Shown here piece after piece: positions 38,601 through 47,565 of a DNA stretch of 64,000 bases (the stretch's first letter is position 1; each line of letters opens with the position of its first letter). Origin of the DNA: Notospermus geniculatus (lineage: Eukaryota; Nemertea; Pilidiophora; Heteronemertea; Lineidae). Below the pieces are notes generated by a model. It was not told where the DNA came from and made no database searches. It saw nothing but the letters and a program-made list of their open reading frames with translations. Location: NCBI GenBank assembly GCA_002633025.1, contig NMRB01000391.1:94005-158004 (forward strand), given 5' to 3'. The position numbers and the translations under genes are program-made.

Positions 38601-41366
38601 GTCCCTACACGCCCCCATTTATTTCAAGGGTGAATACAGAACTTTAGATGGATGTGATGCCCTTTGCCTTTGCTGTGGGCGAAATTCGGAATGTCTTAGC
38701 TGCAGGATCGGTCAAATTTTTGTCCTGCTATGCTAGTCCGCCTGTCTGCGTACTTCTCTCTCGCCTATAGCAGCAACCATCACGATTATTTATACACATA
38801 GGGTATCAATCAGGAGTCGTTATCGGGGAATGATCGGGACGCCCACTGGATCATCTGATAACTTCCGTGGTCGTCGCCGAAGGTATCATTTCCCGAGGAG
38901 CCGTGATAGAATCTCTCGTGACGGAACTCGAGAGATATTGGAACGGTTAATATCATTGGTGGTGTCCTTGTATGTCTACGGAAACACTTGACAGTCACCA
39001 TCTTGTTGTTGTGATGAGCTATAAGATAGGCCTAACGTTGTTCTCATTACTGCCGTGCTTACGTAGATCTATGCCAAATACTTCAGAATTTTCGGAAATC
39101 AAAAATTCATCTCTACATTTAGCCACATCTGGACCTATAATGGGAGCACAATGACAAACATCATCATTTCAACCTTCCATATACTGGGAACTCCCGACTG
39201 CAAACGTCGGTGGATTAAAGGCCACTGGTGGTCACCCATACAACATTCTCTGTCATGTCTATGTGCCACCCGTCAAGGGTTCCGATAACCACATTCCTTA
39301 CTCAAACTAATCCATTGAAAACACCAATTTATTAGGCTACCGGTATACAAGAAATTTGATATACATGACATTTATCAAATTGACCAGAATTTTCATTTTT
39401 CGAGGGGGCGTGTGATGAGAGATGACAGAATCCATGATTTGATTTGTCGGGAGGCGAGGTAGTGACGGATAAACAACCGACGATAAAAATTATTAATTTA
39501 CATGAATATTGCAAAATTAATCGGTCCAAATAAGGTAGATGTACAAGTTTAGGCGGGATAGTCATGTCTAACCTATAGACTGGCATCGACTGTCCAAGTT
39601 TAAACCAGACAATGATTGCCGATTAACGGAGCTTCAAGCCGTTTATAGGTCCGGCGTAGGGCCTACTGGGAAGCATACGTTTGCCAGAGACTAGAGTACA
39701 CTTAACTATTCTGTGTTGTCGCCCAGCACAGTTAATTTGAGGCCGCTCAGTGGTCCAAGCGTGGCTAGACAGCAACAACATAAAAGTAGCTAACGTCGAT
39801 TACTGCGTCTGAGTGTTCAGAACATTACAATACTAGGACTCTTTTTTTGAAAGAACTGCCAAAGGAAAGACGAGTCAACGTTTTTCAGTGCTAGAACAAA
39901 CGAAATCGTGGACTAAACGCAACTCGGTTGATCCTCCACAGTTGAATGTAGTTTTTCTCCTCCCAGTGATTGCATCACCCAAATCCAGCAATCTCTTTGA
40001 TTAATAAGTCAGGAAGTTCATCACAATCAATCTCACTCCCCCTAATAACATTAACCTACCATATGAGTTCTTATACCCGCCCGCTAATTTGTTGGCAAAA
40101 TACCTCACTATTTGTTCATTAGGAACCTCGCGTTTCGTCAAGATTCATCTAATCATATTACTTCTTTTTCGTCATCAGAGATTTTGCTGTCGGTGCAGCA
40201 GTATCTCAGTTATCTCTCGCCGTAAACTGTATCTTCAAACACTGACCTCCCCAAACGGGTCGGGCAGGTCCAACTAGTAATAGGCAAAACCGGCCCTATT
40301 GAACGTGACGGGTCTTCTTTTAGTGTCACCAGAAACGTTTGCCAGAAGCAGAAAGAAGAGCTCATTCTGCTTAATCAAACTGAGATGCCATTCGCCGAGA
40401 GACGAACATAAAGGGTCGTATTCATAAAGCAGTTCTATCGTTAGAACCGTCTTAGGCCGGTTCCAAGTAACGTGGTTGATCTTACTCGGACCGGCCTAAG
40501 ACAGTTCTAACAATAGAACCGCTTTGTGAATACGACCCAAAGTGCCCAAAATGGAGGATTTGCTCCGATCGATCAGATGCTTCAAACTAAGGCTCTTTAC
40601 CAACCGTACTTCTCCGCTTGTTAAAAAAGCAACCACGTTGGCGTGCTAACGATCCTTATCTTTACAGTCGGGAAGTGATCTAACCCGAGTTCAGTCCTGA
40701 ACGAAGGCAGGATCATTATCATGGGCCATTTGTCCAGTGCCCCACACCCCATCTACCAGGAAGAGGTTCGTTGAGCGATCGCAGACGAAGATAACGAAAT
40801 TAAATGCTCATTGGATTTTCTTTATATTTTCAGGCATCTACTTGACTACTACAATGGCCATGACGTCACTGTCAATTGTCTTGACGGTGTTCGTTCTACA
40901 ACTCCACCATGTTGGCCCTCATGAACGACCAGTGCCAAAGTGGGTCAAGTTCATCATGTTCAAGGTCGTTGCAAGGATAATATTCATGCGCCGGGCGATA
41001 AAAAAGCTGGAATACGGAAAAGAGGTGAAACGAGACGAAATGTGCCTTTCGACGTTTGGTGATAATTTGGATATGAAAGACACAAACTGTAACGGGAGGC
41101 TGAGCCCGCTGCAGCTTTCACATGATACGCTTGATAAGGAACGAGGTAGCCTCGCCTTTGACAAGATATCAAAACATTTGAAAGTACTAGTCGCGAAACA
41201 GACATACGAGGATAACTTCCAAGAAATAGTGGACGAATGGAGATTAGTGGCGCATATTATGGACCGTTTTCTATTTTGGCTATTTTTTCTGGCCGGATTT
41301 TTCTCCTCGATAGTAATTCTGGTCATAAGGCCGTTGTACAAGCCGACTAATTACATGTATTCATGA
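8597..41366 (+). CDS. Nicotinic acetylcholine receptor alpha subunit, alpha7-like (whole gene, 6 coding exons, exon 2 in two versions)
   Basis: Acetylcholine-gated cation channel subunit of the Cys-loop family, acting at the plasma membrane. The joined exons (8597-8675, 16215-16348 or 16389-16555, 30814-30858, 34665-34774, 36165-36700, 40834-41366) stay in frame and give 478 aa with exon 2a or 489 aa with 2b. Visible in isoform a: signal peptide 1-25; loop D Trp83; loop A Tyr121; Cys-loop Cys156-Cys170 with FPFD between; loop B Trp177 in FGSWTYDG; loop C Tyr218, Cys220-Cys221, Tyr225. TM2 begins [12 protein letters not shown], with Glu at -1' and Leu at 9', as in cation-selective members. TM3 and TM4 are in the last exon. 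Principal and complementary face aromatics are both present, so a homopentamer is plausible (inference). The introns are 7.5, 14.3, 3.8, 1.4 and 4.1 kb and full of repeats. The family call is firm; 'alpha7-like' rests on TM1-TM2 and loop C similarity judged by eye. Confidence 0.93.
11287..11430. mobile_element. Hairpin element in nAChR intron 1
   Basis: 144 bp with arms of about 65 bp beginning TCAGCTGGAACCCAACGCC; the arms contain TGACGTAA/TTACGTCA motifs. Confidence 0.8.
15233..15364 (+). CDS. Possible 43-aa basic protein or transposase fragment with an AT-hook core
   Basis: ORF of 43 codons in nAChR intron 1, containing KGRPKK (AT-hook core GRP) then [16 protein letters not shown], resembling the helical start of some transposase-type DNA-binding domains. 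A GCATGCGCAG NRF1-like motif lies 40 bp upstream, and the stop TAA overlaps AATAAA. It ends just before the 15,431-15,517 gap. Probably a remnant. Confidence 0.25.
   Translation: MVVQTAADRMPKREVKEGKGRPKKVANADQRLWIVQKYYRSGS
15431..15517. other. Assembly gap (87 N)
   Basis: Run of N in nAChR intron 1. Confidence 0.99.
16215..16348 (+). CDS. nAChR exon 2a (alternative N-terminal exon)
   Basis: 134 nt encoding the N-terminal helix and first beta strand of the ligand-binding domain ([26 protein letters not shown]). Acceptor ttcattcgctacag at 16214 and donor gtaagt at 16349; it enters in phase 1 and exits in phase 0. An NAS glycosylation sequon is present. Aligned from PDEQ it is 26/42 identical to exon 2b. 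The frame stays open upstream to an ATG at 16151 with a signal-peptide-like stretch, so an alternative first exon is also possible. Confidence 0.88.
16389..16555 (+). CDS. nAChR exon 2b (alternative N-terminal exon)
   Basis: 167 nt, acceptor tctattctgcag at 16388, donor gtaagt at 16556, same phases as exon 2a. It encodes the same region ([26 protein letters not shown]) with 11 more residues at the start, including the basic run RSKKRKRNK. Only 40 nt separate it from exon 2a. Splicing 2a to 2b would hit a TGA after 19 codons of shifted frame, so the two should be mutually exclusive. Confidence 0.88.
16997..17109. mobile_element. Hairpin element, GGGCCGTATGCATAAA ends (copy 1)
   Basis: Palindromic, with GTGGAATAAGTTTATTCCA-type inner palindromes in each arm. 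Lies in the first copy of the 1.77-kb duplication. Confidence 0.75.
18012..18117 (-). mobile_element. 5'-truncated non-LTR retroposon 3' end
   Basis: On the minus strand it reads to AAATAAATTTCATTTCATTT, an AATAAA followed by an ATTTC repeat tail typical of short-tailed LINE or SINE 3' ends. AAAGTTT is repeated at both sides, and the second copy of the duplication has an empty site with one AAAGTTT. Confidence 0.7.
18698..20285. repeat. 1.77-kb duplication, copy 2
   Basis: Starts TTTCAAGGGAAACGAAG as copy 1 does and continues past the point where copy 1 is cut at the N, so it is likely the other haplotype. Confidence 0.9.
18767..18863. mobile_element. Hairpin element, GGGCCGTATGCATAAA ends (copy 2)
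   Basis: Same element as at 16,997 within the second copy of the duplication, with small deletions. Confidence 0.75.
23254..23329 (+). promoter_or_regulatory. CRE-like motif array with 22-bp period
   Basis: TGACG, TGACA, TGACG and TGACGTCA start at 23,254, 23,276, 23,298 and 23,320, exactly 22 bp apart, in diverged repeats that share TATC and GCATA. In nAChR intron 2. Confidence 0.5.
25036..25074. repeat. TACATG microsatellite
   Basis: Two runs of ACATGT-type units around GAAAA, self-complementary. Short isolated copies of the same palindrome are common in the window. Confidence 0.85.
30814..30858 (+). CDS. nAChR exon 3 (loop D)
   Basis: 45 nt, phase 0 at both ends, acceptor tctctctcttcag, donor gtaaggac. 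It encodes [15 protein letters not shown], the conserved segment with the loop D tryptophan. A 45-nt exon at this place is a hallmark of nicotinic receptor genes. Confidence 0.95.
32412..32503. mobile_element. Hairpin element, ATTC-CGGCCC ends
   Basis: 92 bp; arms read GCTCGTATTTCAGAACGTTC and its near-complement ending in TTCGGCCC. In nAChR intron 3. Confidence 0.7.
32853..32998. mobile_element. Hairpin element in nAChR intron 3
   Basis: Arms begin AAGGCTGCGTTTAGCTGACA and contain repeated GCGGAATGCGG / CCGCATTCCGC steps. It directly abuts the next hairpin. Confidence 0.78.
32999..33130. mobile_element. Second hairpin element abutting the first
   Basis: Arms AGGCTGATTCATACTC and GAGTATGAATCAGCCCT; about 130 bp. 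Confidence 0.75.
33479..33715. mobile_element. Inverted-repeat element with TTAA target duplication
   Basis: 237 bp, TIR AGCCGTACAA / TTGTATGGCT, arms about 55 bp, flanked on both sides by TTAA, the target used by piggyBac-type transposases. Confidence 0.75.
34500..34609. mobile_element. Hairpin element before nAChR exon 4
   Basis: 110 bp, arms TCCACTGTTGCGATTTTGGC, ending 55 bp before exon 4. Confidence 0.78.
34665..34774 (+). CDS. nAChR exon 4 (loop A region)
   Basis: 110 nt, phase 0 to 2, acceptor tttctttcag and donor gtgagt. It encodes the [14 protein letters not shown] and [11 protein letters not shown] motifs, including the start of loop A. The 110-nt length is also typical of nicotinic receptor genes. 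A hairpin element lies 55 bp upstream at 34,500-34,609. Confidence 0.96.
36165..36700 (+). CDS. nAChR exon 5 (Cys-loop, loops B and C, TM1, TM2)
   Basis: 536 nt, acceptor gcctttctttccag, donor gtaagc at 36701. It carries the Cys-loop, FGSWTYDG, the vicinal cysteines in [14 protein letters not shown]1 and TM2 with [12 protein letters not shown], ending VPLIG. The exon fuses regions that vertebrate receptor genes usually split over several exons. Sequons N141-G-T and N188-R-S lie in the extracellular part. Confidence 0.96.
38386..38503. mobile_element. Hairpin MITE, family B copy 1, TA-flanked
   Basis: 118 bp in nAChR intron 5. TIR GTGAGGTTTCGCAAGCGCCC; arms about 50 bp and a short loop; TA on both sides. 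Confidence 0.85.
40413..40538. mobile_element. Hairpin element, GGGTCGTATTCATAAAG ends
   Basis: 126 bp, arms about 50 bp starting GGGTCGTATTCATAAAGC; inner part CTTAGGCCGGT. In nAChR intron 5, about 300 bp before exon 6. Confidence 0.82.
40834..41366 (+). CDS. nAChR exon 6 (TM3, cytoplasmic loop, TM4, stop)
   Basis: 533 nt, acceptor tttatattttcag, ending at TGA 41364-41366. It encodes TM3 ([20 protein letters not shown]), the [16 protein letters not shown] start of the cytoplasmic loop, a loop of about 130 residues with an amphipathic stretch before TM4, and TM4 ([20 protein letters not shown]). The whole loop is in one exon. Confidence 0.95.
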
Positions 41367-41679
41367 AGGGTGTAGCGTTATGAATAACCGAAACAGCAAT
41401 AACGCAGTCATGAATACGCCTGGACCTCGAGGGGGCAGTTTTGATGGATATACGAAATTGATGCGGACATGAGCCGTGTTTTCTGTGATTCTCCACCCAC
41501 AAAAGAGAGAATATTACCTGCACGTTTCCCGGGGATTTAGAAGGCGTGACACGGTCAGTCGCCTTCTGGGTGGGTTTTGTATTGTAATATAACAGTATTT
41601 AGAAATGATGGTCGAACAGTCGGCCATGTTTGATTACCAGTGCACTGGATGTAAATGCGCATATGAAATAGTGCTCGAG

Positions 41680-42408
41680 AAATATCTGTCAACAACCTTT
41701 TTCACGAGGAGGGATATTCTCAAACTATAGAGGACCTACTTAATCTGGTCAACAGACACGCGGAATGAAATACTTGACTGGAAAGTTCTAGTTTTTTTAA
41801 CGTCAAACGTGTTCCGGTATTTCATGCAGAAACGTTGTACATGTACACATATGACAAGAATTCGTACTCTCATGTGCAACAAACGTGCAACGTTTACTAG
41901 TGAATTGAAATTTCGTCGGCCTGATTGACCAATCGAACCCCAGTTTAGTATTTTATCGTCTTCACCCATGCCACAATCATCCTCATCAGTCATCACGTGT
42001 ATAATATCTTTCTGTTTTACATTTTATTACCATGTGGTCTGGTTTTATGGCATATGGAAATGAGAAACAAGTTAATGTTTCATAAATCAATACCGCCACC
42101 TCGACTGTACTGGTCAACTCGTCCTCACAATCTTCCTGGCTGTAGGCCTACTGTTTCGCTCCTCCCAACAATCATTATTTTTACTGCCTCATTGAAACTA
42201 CATTGTACCAAAAATAGATATCTTATCTAAAAATAGATATCTATTTTTGATTGTACACGTAGGCCTATACTACCATCAACAATGCACAAAATATCATCAT
42301 CGCCGTCATCATCAACATCATCGACGACTACAAAATCATTTTCATCTCTTTCACCCCACCTTCAGCCTCATCGCAACATCCTAGCTAAATGTCATTAAAA
42401 TCATCACC
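41680..42408. repeat. 730-bp identical tandem duplication, copy 1
   Basis: Repeats at 42,410 with an exact 730-bp offset and no difference seen; the N at 42,409 marks the join. Confidence 0.95.
42209..42249. repeat. Ultra-short palindrome with 7-bp direct repeats (family 2)
   Basis: 41 bp with ends CAAAAATAGATATC / GATATCTATTTTTG. ATTGTAC flanks both ends (42,202-42,208 and 42,250-42,256). The same unit recurs at 42,939-42,979 through the 730-bp duplication. Confidence 0.83.
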
Positions 42409-42409
42409 N

Positions 42410-43138
42410 AAATATCTGTCAACAACCTTTTTCACGAGGAGGGATATTCTCAAACTATAGAGGACCTACTTAATCTGGTCAACAGACACGCGGAATGAAA
42501 TACTTGACTGGAAAGTTCTAGTTTTTTTAACGTCAAACGTGTTCCGGTATTTCATGCAGAAACGTTGTACATGTACACATATGACAAGAATTCGTACTCT
42601 CATGTGCAACAAACGTGCAACGTTTACTAGTGAATTGAAATTTCGTCGGCCTGATTGACCAATCGAACCCCAGTTTAGTATTTTATCGTCTTCACCCATG
42701 CCACAATCATCCTCATCAGTCATCACGTGTATAATATCTTTCTGTTTTACATTTTATTACCATGTGGTCTGGTTTTATGGCATATGGAAATGAGAAACAA
42801 GTTAATGTTTCATAAATCAATACCGCCACCTCGACTGTACTGGTCAACTCGTCCTCACAATCTTCCTGGCTGTAGGCCTACTGTTTCGCTCCTCCCAACA
42901 ATCATTATTTTTACTGCCTCATTGAAACTACATTGTACCAAAAATAGATATCTTATCTAAAAATAGATATCTATTTTTGATTGTACACGTAGGCCTATAC
43001 TACCATCAACAATGCACAAAATATCATCATCGCCGTCATCATCAACATCATCGACGACTACAAAATCATTTTCATCTCTTTCACCCCACCTTCAGCCTCA
43101 TCGCAACATCCTAGCTAAATGTCATTAAAATCATCACC
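42410..43138. repeat. 730-bp identical tandem duplication, copy 2
   Basis: Identical to copy 1; continues into a CAT/CAC-rich region. Confidence 0.95.
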
Positions 43139-43235
43139 AACACACAACATCACCGTCATCATCAATGTCACCCTGATCGTCATGTTACACCGTGACGATC
43201 AGCAGTGCCGTTACCCTTTCACTCATCCATCAGCA

Positions 43236-43621
43236 AGAACGTCACCACCACTACCATCATCATCATCATCATCATCACCGCCTTCATCCCCATATCTCAC
43301 ACAATCGTCATTTTCACAAGTTACCGTCAGATTACAAACTGTTGAACATCTTGATTCCCGCTTTTTCACTCACGTTCATCACTTCCACCAAGAATATGGT
43401 ACTTAGGCCTATATTCTTGCTACCACCTTACCATTGTACATGTAAATAACCATAAGATACGAATTAAATAACATCGATGATCAATGCCACTCATCATCAC
43501 CATCACCGCCATCATCATCAACATCATCACCACCGTCATATTCACAGCAAGTTCTCGTTTCCAACTGCATCGAGTCGTTGTTCGGTTTGCCAACATCAAT
43601 TTCTATTTTTTGTTACATTAT
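43236..43621. repeat. CAT/CAC-rich segment, duplicated at 44,636-45,021
   Basis: Trinucleotide runs (CAT, CAC) followed by unique sequence that recurs after the N at 44,635 with a few substitutions and indels. Confidence 0.88.
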
Positions 43622-44634
43622 CCCTGTTAACATTGACTCGTGGATACCACGTGGTCCACTGGTGGTCAACTGGTGAACTCGTGGCGGACCAAATTGGACC
43701 CAGTTTTCCACGTGAATTCCACGTGTCCTTATCCACAAGTTTTACTGGTAAAATACTAGTGGCAAAAAGCACAAGATATCCACATGGTTTCCACGGGGTG
43801 CAAAACACGTGGAGAAAGGACGAGATTTACACGAGTTTTTCCATGTGGTCATTCTCGTGGTTTCCATGGGTTGGAAAACACGTGGAAGGTGAACGGAATA
43901 TCCACGTAATTTCCACGAACTGAAAAATTGGTGGTAATTATTGATTTTATGGAGTATTTCATAGCTGCGTCTGTTATTAATTATACTAATTATATAAATA
44001 TAAGCTGAAAAATCAATCCTGGCAAATTTTCACCAAGTTACATTGCTCTAGGGCACTAATCCGAGGTTACAACCAAAATCCTGATTTAAAACAATACCAG
44101 CAGTAAAATATTTTCAAAAAAAATATTAAAATGTTCCTTAATGAGGGTTAAAATGAAATAGGTTGACTGAATATTTACAAAGTGCACCAATTTGCAAATG
44201 TAGATTCCACCGTGTTTCAGCACAACACCAAAACATTGGTGCACACGATTTCCATTAAGAGCACAACAGACACTCTATTCTATATACCTATAAAGTCGAC
44301 TCTACTCACAAGTGGAGTTGCCCTTGTATGAATGTTACAAGGCTTATTTTTCTGATCTTGATATCAGGTCAGATTTTTTGAGAAGTTCTGTTAACCAATA
44401 AAAAAAGTTAAAAAAACACGTGGATATCACGTTCCAGAACTCGTGTTAGAGATGTGAAAAACTCGTGTAAGACATGTGAATATGACACGTGGATAACACG
44501 TGGTAATCCCGGGTGCTTTTTCACGTGGCGCGTTTGTGCAAAAAGTCGTGGTTTTCACGTGACAAAAAGGCGTGTTTTCCATGTGTCGTGAGACGTGTTT
44601 TTCACGTGTTTTCCACGAGTCAATGTTATCAGGG
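43622..44634. mobile_element. 1.0-kb inverted-repeat element with CACGTG-rich arms
   Basis: Ends are complementary: CCCTGTTAACATTGACTCGTGG at the left in near match with the complement of CGAGTCAATGTTATCAGGG at the right. Arms of about 300 and 220 bp hold about a dozen CACGTG hexamers, mostly as TTTCCACGTG or AACACGTGG. The middle is AT-rich and non-coding. Confidence 0.8.
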
Positions 44635-44635
44635 N

Positions 44636-44643
44636 TCACCACC

Positions 44644-44674
<31 letters not shown>

Positions 44675-45021
44675 CCGCCTTCATCCCAATATCTCACACA
44701 ATCGTCATTTTCACAAGTTACCATCAGATTACAAACTGTTGAACATCTTGATTCCCGCTTTTTCACTCACGTTCATCACTTCCACCAAGAATATGGTACT
44801 TAGGCATATTCTTGCTACCACCTGACCATTGTACATGTAAATAACCGTAAGATACGTATTAAATAACATCGATGATCAATGCCACTCATCATACTATCAC
44901 CGTCACCATCATCATCAACATCATCACCACCGTCATATTCACAGCAAGTTTTCGTTTCCAACTGTATCTAGTCATTGTTCGGTTTGCCATCATCATTTTC
45001 TATTTTTTGTTACATTATTAC
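44636..45021. repeat. Second copy of the CAT/CAC-rich segment
   Basis: Continues without the CACGTG-rich element that interrupts the first copy. Confidence 0.88.
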
Positions 45022-46161
45022 CATCCTAAAGCACCTTATCGAGAGGAAAGCGCCTCATAATTGAATTTGGCTTTTTGTGGTGGTGAGCCAATCAAATAGA
45101 AGACAAAGAGTGGTGTTGTCCAATCAGGATTCACACTCGCGGGACTGACTTGTCGAACAGCCAATCACAATGCGTATAACTCAGCATTTTTGGAAATGGA
45201 CCAATAAATGTCAATTAAGCAACAGAAAGCGCAATTTTGGGAGACGACTTCCAATCGATAATGCTTTGGGAATAAGGTGTCTAGTCGGTATAAGCTGTCC
45301 ATGAATAATTACCGTATATAGACTTCTGTAACAAGCAAACAATTGCGACCGATTCTAACTATCGACACCGCGCCCTCAAGTCGAAACCTGACGAACGATA
45401 ATTCACCATTTCAAGGCTTTTTTGAAAAGGCTCCATCGCAAGAATATTCCTGTTTACTCGAACAAGTGCACTTTCACTGGCCTACTTTCGTCGTAGCCCA
45501 TTTCACGAAGAAAAACTGTAATTAACTTGATAAATGTGATTATTGTAACTGTTACTTTGTAAATATCTTGTAGGGAGGGGTTTTAGCTAGATGAGAACGT
45601 TTGATACTAAACTAACTGACAGATGTAAATATTCAATGGTTTTGGATTCATGTAATCTAGGCCTAATCATTGTATCATCGGAAACGAAGAGATTCATGCG
45701 TGTGACGTGAACGTACTCGCCTGGGCATGCACAGTGTATTTACAGCAGCAGGTGAAAAGGAAACATTTTGTCCTATCATAAAGAAATCATGAATTCTCTA
45801 TCGAAGTTTATGTTCTACTTAACTAAACATCCATGTTTTTACCCAGCAATGAAATAATGTCATGGTCAAACATAATCTAATGAGCATTAAAACTTCACAA
45901 TGAGGTGAGCGGGCTCGGCACTACATGGTCGCGTTTTGTGAATGGTCCATGAGCTTTAAAAAACTCCCAATGAGGAAGAAGAGAAAAACAAAGCTAACTG
46001 ATGTGTCAATCCAATGAACACCAATCCAGTCTCCCCCGCACCGTAATCAGGATTTGGAAAGGTCTGAAGTAGTTTCACGCCATGGTTTCGTTGGGCGCAA
46101 TGTGGAAACGCCGTACCATGGATCCATCTAAGGCCTAGACCCAACGTGCGGCCACTACCAT

Positions 46162-46168
46162 TATAAAG
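46162..46168 (+). promoter_or_regulatory. Possible TATA box for the pacifastin gene
   Basis: TATAAAG lies 560 bp upstream of the ATG with a possible start site near 46,190. The long leader this implies may be spliced (acceptor-like ttgtgcag near 46,680). Weak evidence. Confidence 0.25.
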
Positions 46169-46722
46169 ACTAAACTGTCTCCACTCAGCGCAGAGCTATG
46201 CCTAGGTGGAGCAGCATGACAGAGATGGAATCAGTTTTGTTGCCACGCCAAATGGATACCAGTATCTGTATATGACGAAAACGATGACCAATAAAATTGC
46301 GTGTCACACATAACAGCATAGACTTGTTTTTTTGTGTAAATGTGGAAGCGGGATGGTCGTTGTTTCTAGTTTTTCGACTTTATTATGCACTGCACCCGAC
46401 GCCCCGGCGGCGAGCGGCACAGTTCGGCCCGCTGCTTCGCCACACAAACAGTTAGTGGTGGGCGTTGACGTAATGCCGTAGGCTCCTCGCACCCTCCGAT
46501 GCAGGTATCACCCCACTCACACTGCGTCATCTCAAGTTTGAAAAAACAATGCCAACATTAACTGTGATACAATTTATCATAATCACGGATATTGTGTAAA
46601 GGAAATGGGTCATAGACCTATTTGACTTTGACTGAAGTGAACAACGCACTTGAGACAAAATGGGAGATAAGATTGTGCAGGAGTGTGATTAGTTTCAACA
46701 CTGGATTTTCTGCGTCGCGGAC

Positions 46723-47565
46723 ATGTTGTATTTTACTGCTTTAGTCGTTGCTTTCGTTCTTGTTCCCAGTCATGGCGCCCTCAAGTTCCAGGAGGGCAAC
46801 CGTCAACCGAGCAAGCGGGGAGTCGATGTAATGGGATCACAGCAAGTGCCGGGGATACGCCGCATCACACCGATACCACCGTCAGCTTTCTGTAAGACCG
46901 AGGCAAACGTCAACTTGAGGTATTTCGACAGGTGTAACTGGTGTCGCTGCATCGATGTTGGGGAGGCGATGTGCACTCTGATGGCCTGCCCAATAGAACC
47001 CGCCGTGCTGCCAAGGATTAGGCCGATCCCGGCAAGTGTCATGTGTGGTCAGGAAAACGTCGGCAAGTCCTACTACGATGGTTGCAATGGGTGCCGATGT
47101 ATGCATGTCAGGGGGAAACCTGTGGCGGGGTGCACCCGGAGAGCCTGTCCCATGGTTCGACCCTTTGACGACATAGAACTTTCTACAACTGAAGCCACCT
47201 GCGTTAATGACACGAATGGAACTGTCTTCTACAAGACGGAATGCAGGATATGTATCTGTACTGCGAAGAATGCCTCCTGGTGTTACAACCAGGAACGACC
47301 TGGATGTCGGCAACCGATGGTGACCTTTGCGTCAAAACAACGGGAAGGTACCATGAGGAGAGTGATGTCACCTAGTGGCAGGGCCAGACAGCGTTCACTG
47401 CCCGCCAAACCGAAACGAGAACCACCAACTGCCATCCCACGGCTGACCGCAGAAACCGCATGTTTGACCACTGCGGATTCTGGCAAGACCTTCTTCGACG
47501 GTTGCAACTGGTGTGAATGTATTGGAGTCGGTGAGGCATTGTGCACTTGGAAACAATGCGTGTAA
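46723..47565 (+). CDS. Secreted pacifastin-type serine protease inhibitor with four cysteine modules
   Basis: Uninterrupted 280-aa protein with a signal peptide (about 1-18) and four six-cysteine modules: C57-C89, C108-C142, C160-C195 and C247-C279. Modules 1, 2 and 4 fit the pacifastin light-chain pattern (C-x11/12-C-N-x-C-x-C ... C-T-x3-C); module 3 lacks the CN and CT signatures and is divergent. By analogy with arthropod inhibitors, the scissile bond would lie in the final C-T-P1-P1' loop, giving P1 Leu in module 1 (CTLMAC), Arg in module 2 (CTRRAC) and Trp in module 4 (CTWKQC): chymotrypsin/elastase-, trypsin- and chymotrypsin-like targets (inference). Dibasic sites at 31-32, 46-47 and 231-232 and the repeated linker RIxPIPxS suggest a processed precursor built by domain duplication. 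The proteins targeted are unknown. Confidence 0.85.
   Translation: MLYFTALVVAFVLVPSHGALKFQEGNRQPSKRGVDVMGSQQVPGIRRITPIPPSAFCKTEANVNLRYFDRCNWCRCIDVGEAMCTLMACPIEPAVLPRIRPIPASVMCGQENVGKSYYDGCNGCRCMHVRGKPVAGCTRRACPMVRPFDDIELSTTEATCVNDTNGTVFYKTECRICICTAKNASWCYNQERPGCRQPMVTFASKQREGTMRRVMSPSGRARQRSLPAKPKREPPTAIPRLTAETACLTTADSGKTFFDGCNWCECIGVGEALCTWKQCV

Larger units (their letters stand above)
41367..46722. other. Intergenic region, repeats only
   Basis: Between the receptor and the pacifastin gene; holds the duplications and the CACGTG element. 45,022-46,150 shows nothing recognisable. Confidence 0.6.

Noticed and set aside
40919-41341. 140-codon minus-strand ORF
   Set aside because: Shadow of the nAChR last exon on the opposite strand.
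43192-43449. Histidine- or serine-rich ORFs over the CAT/CAC runs
   Set aside because: Products of trinucleotide repeats with no other coding signal.
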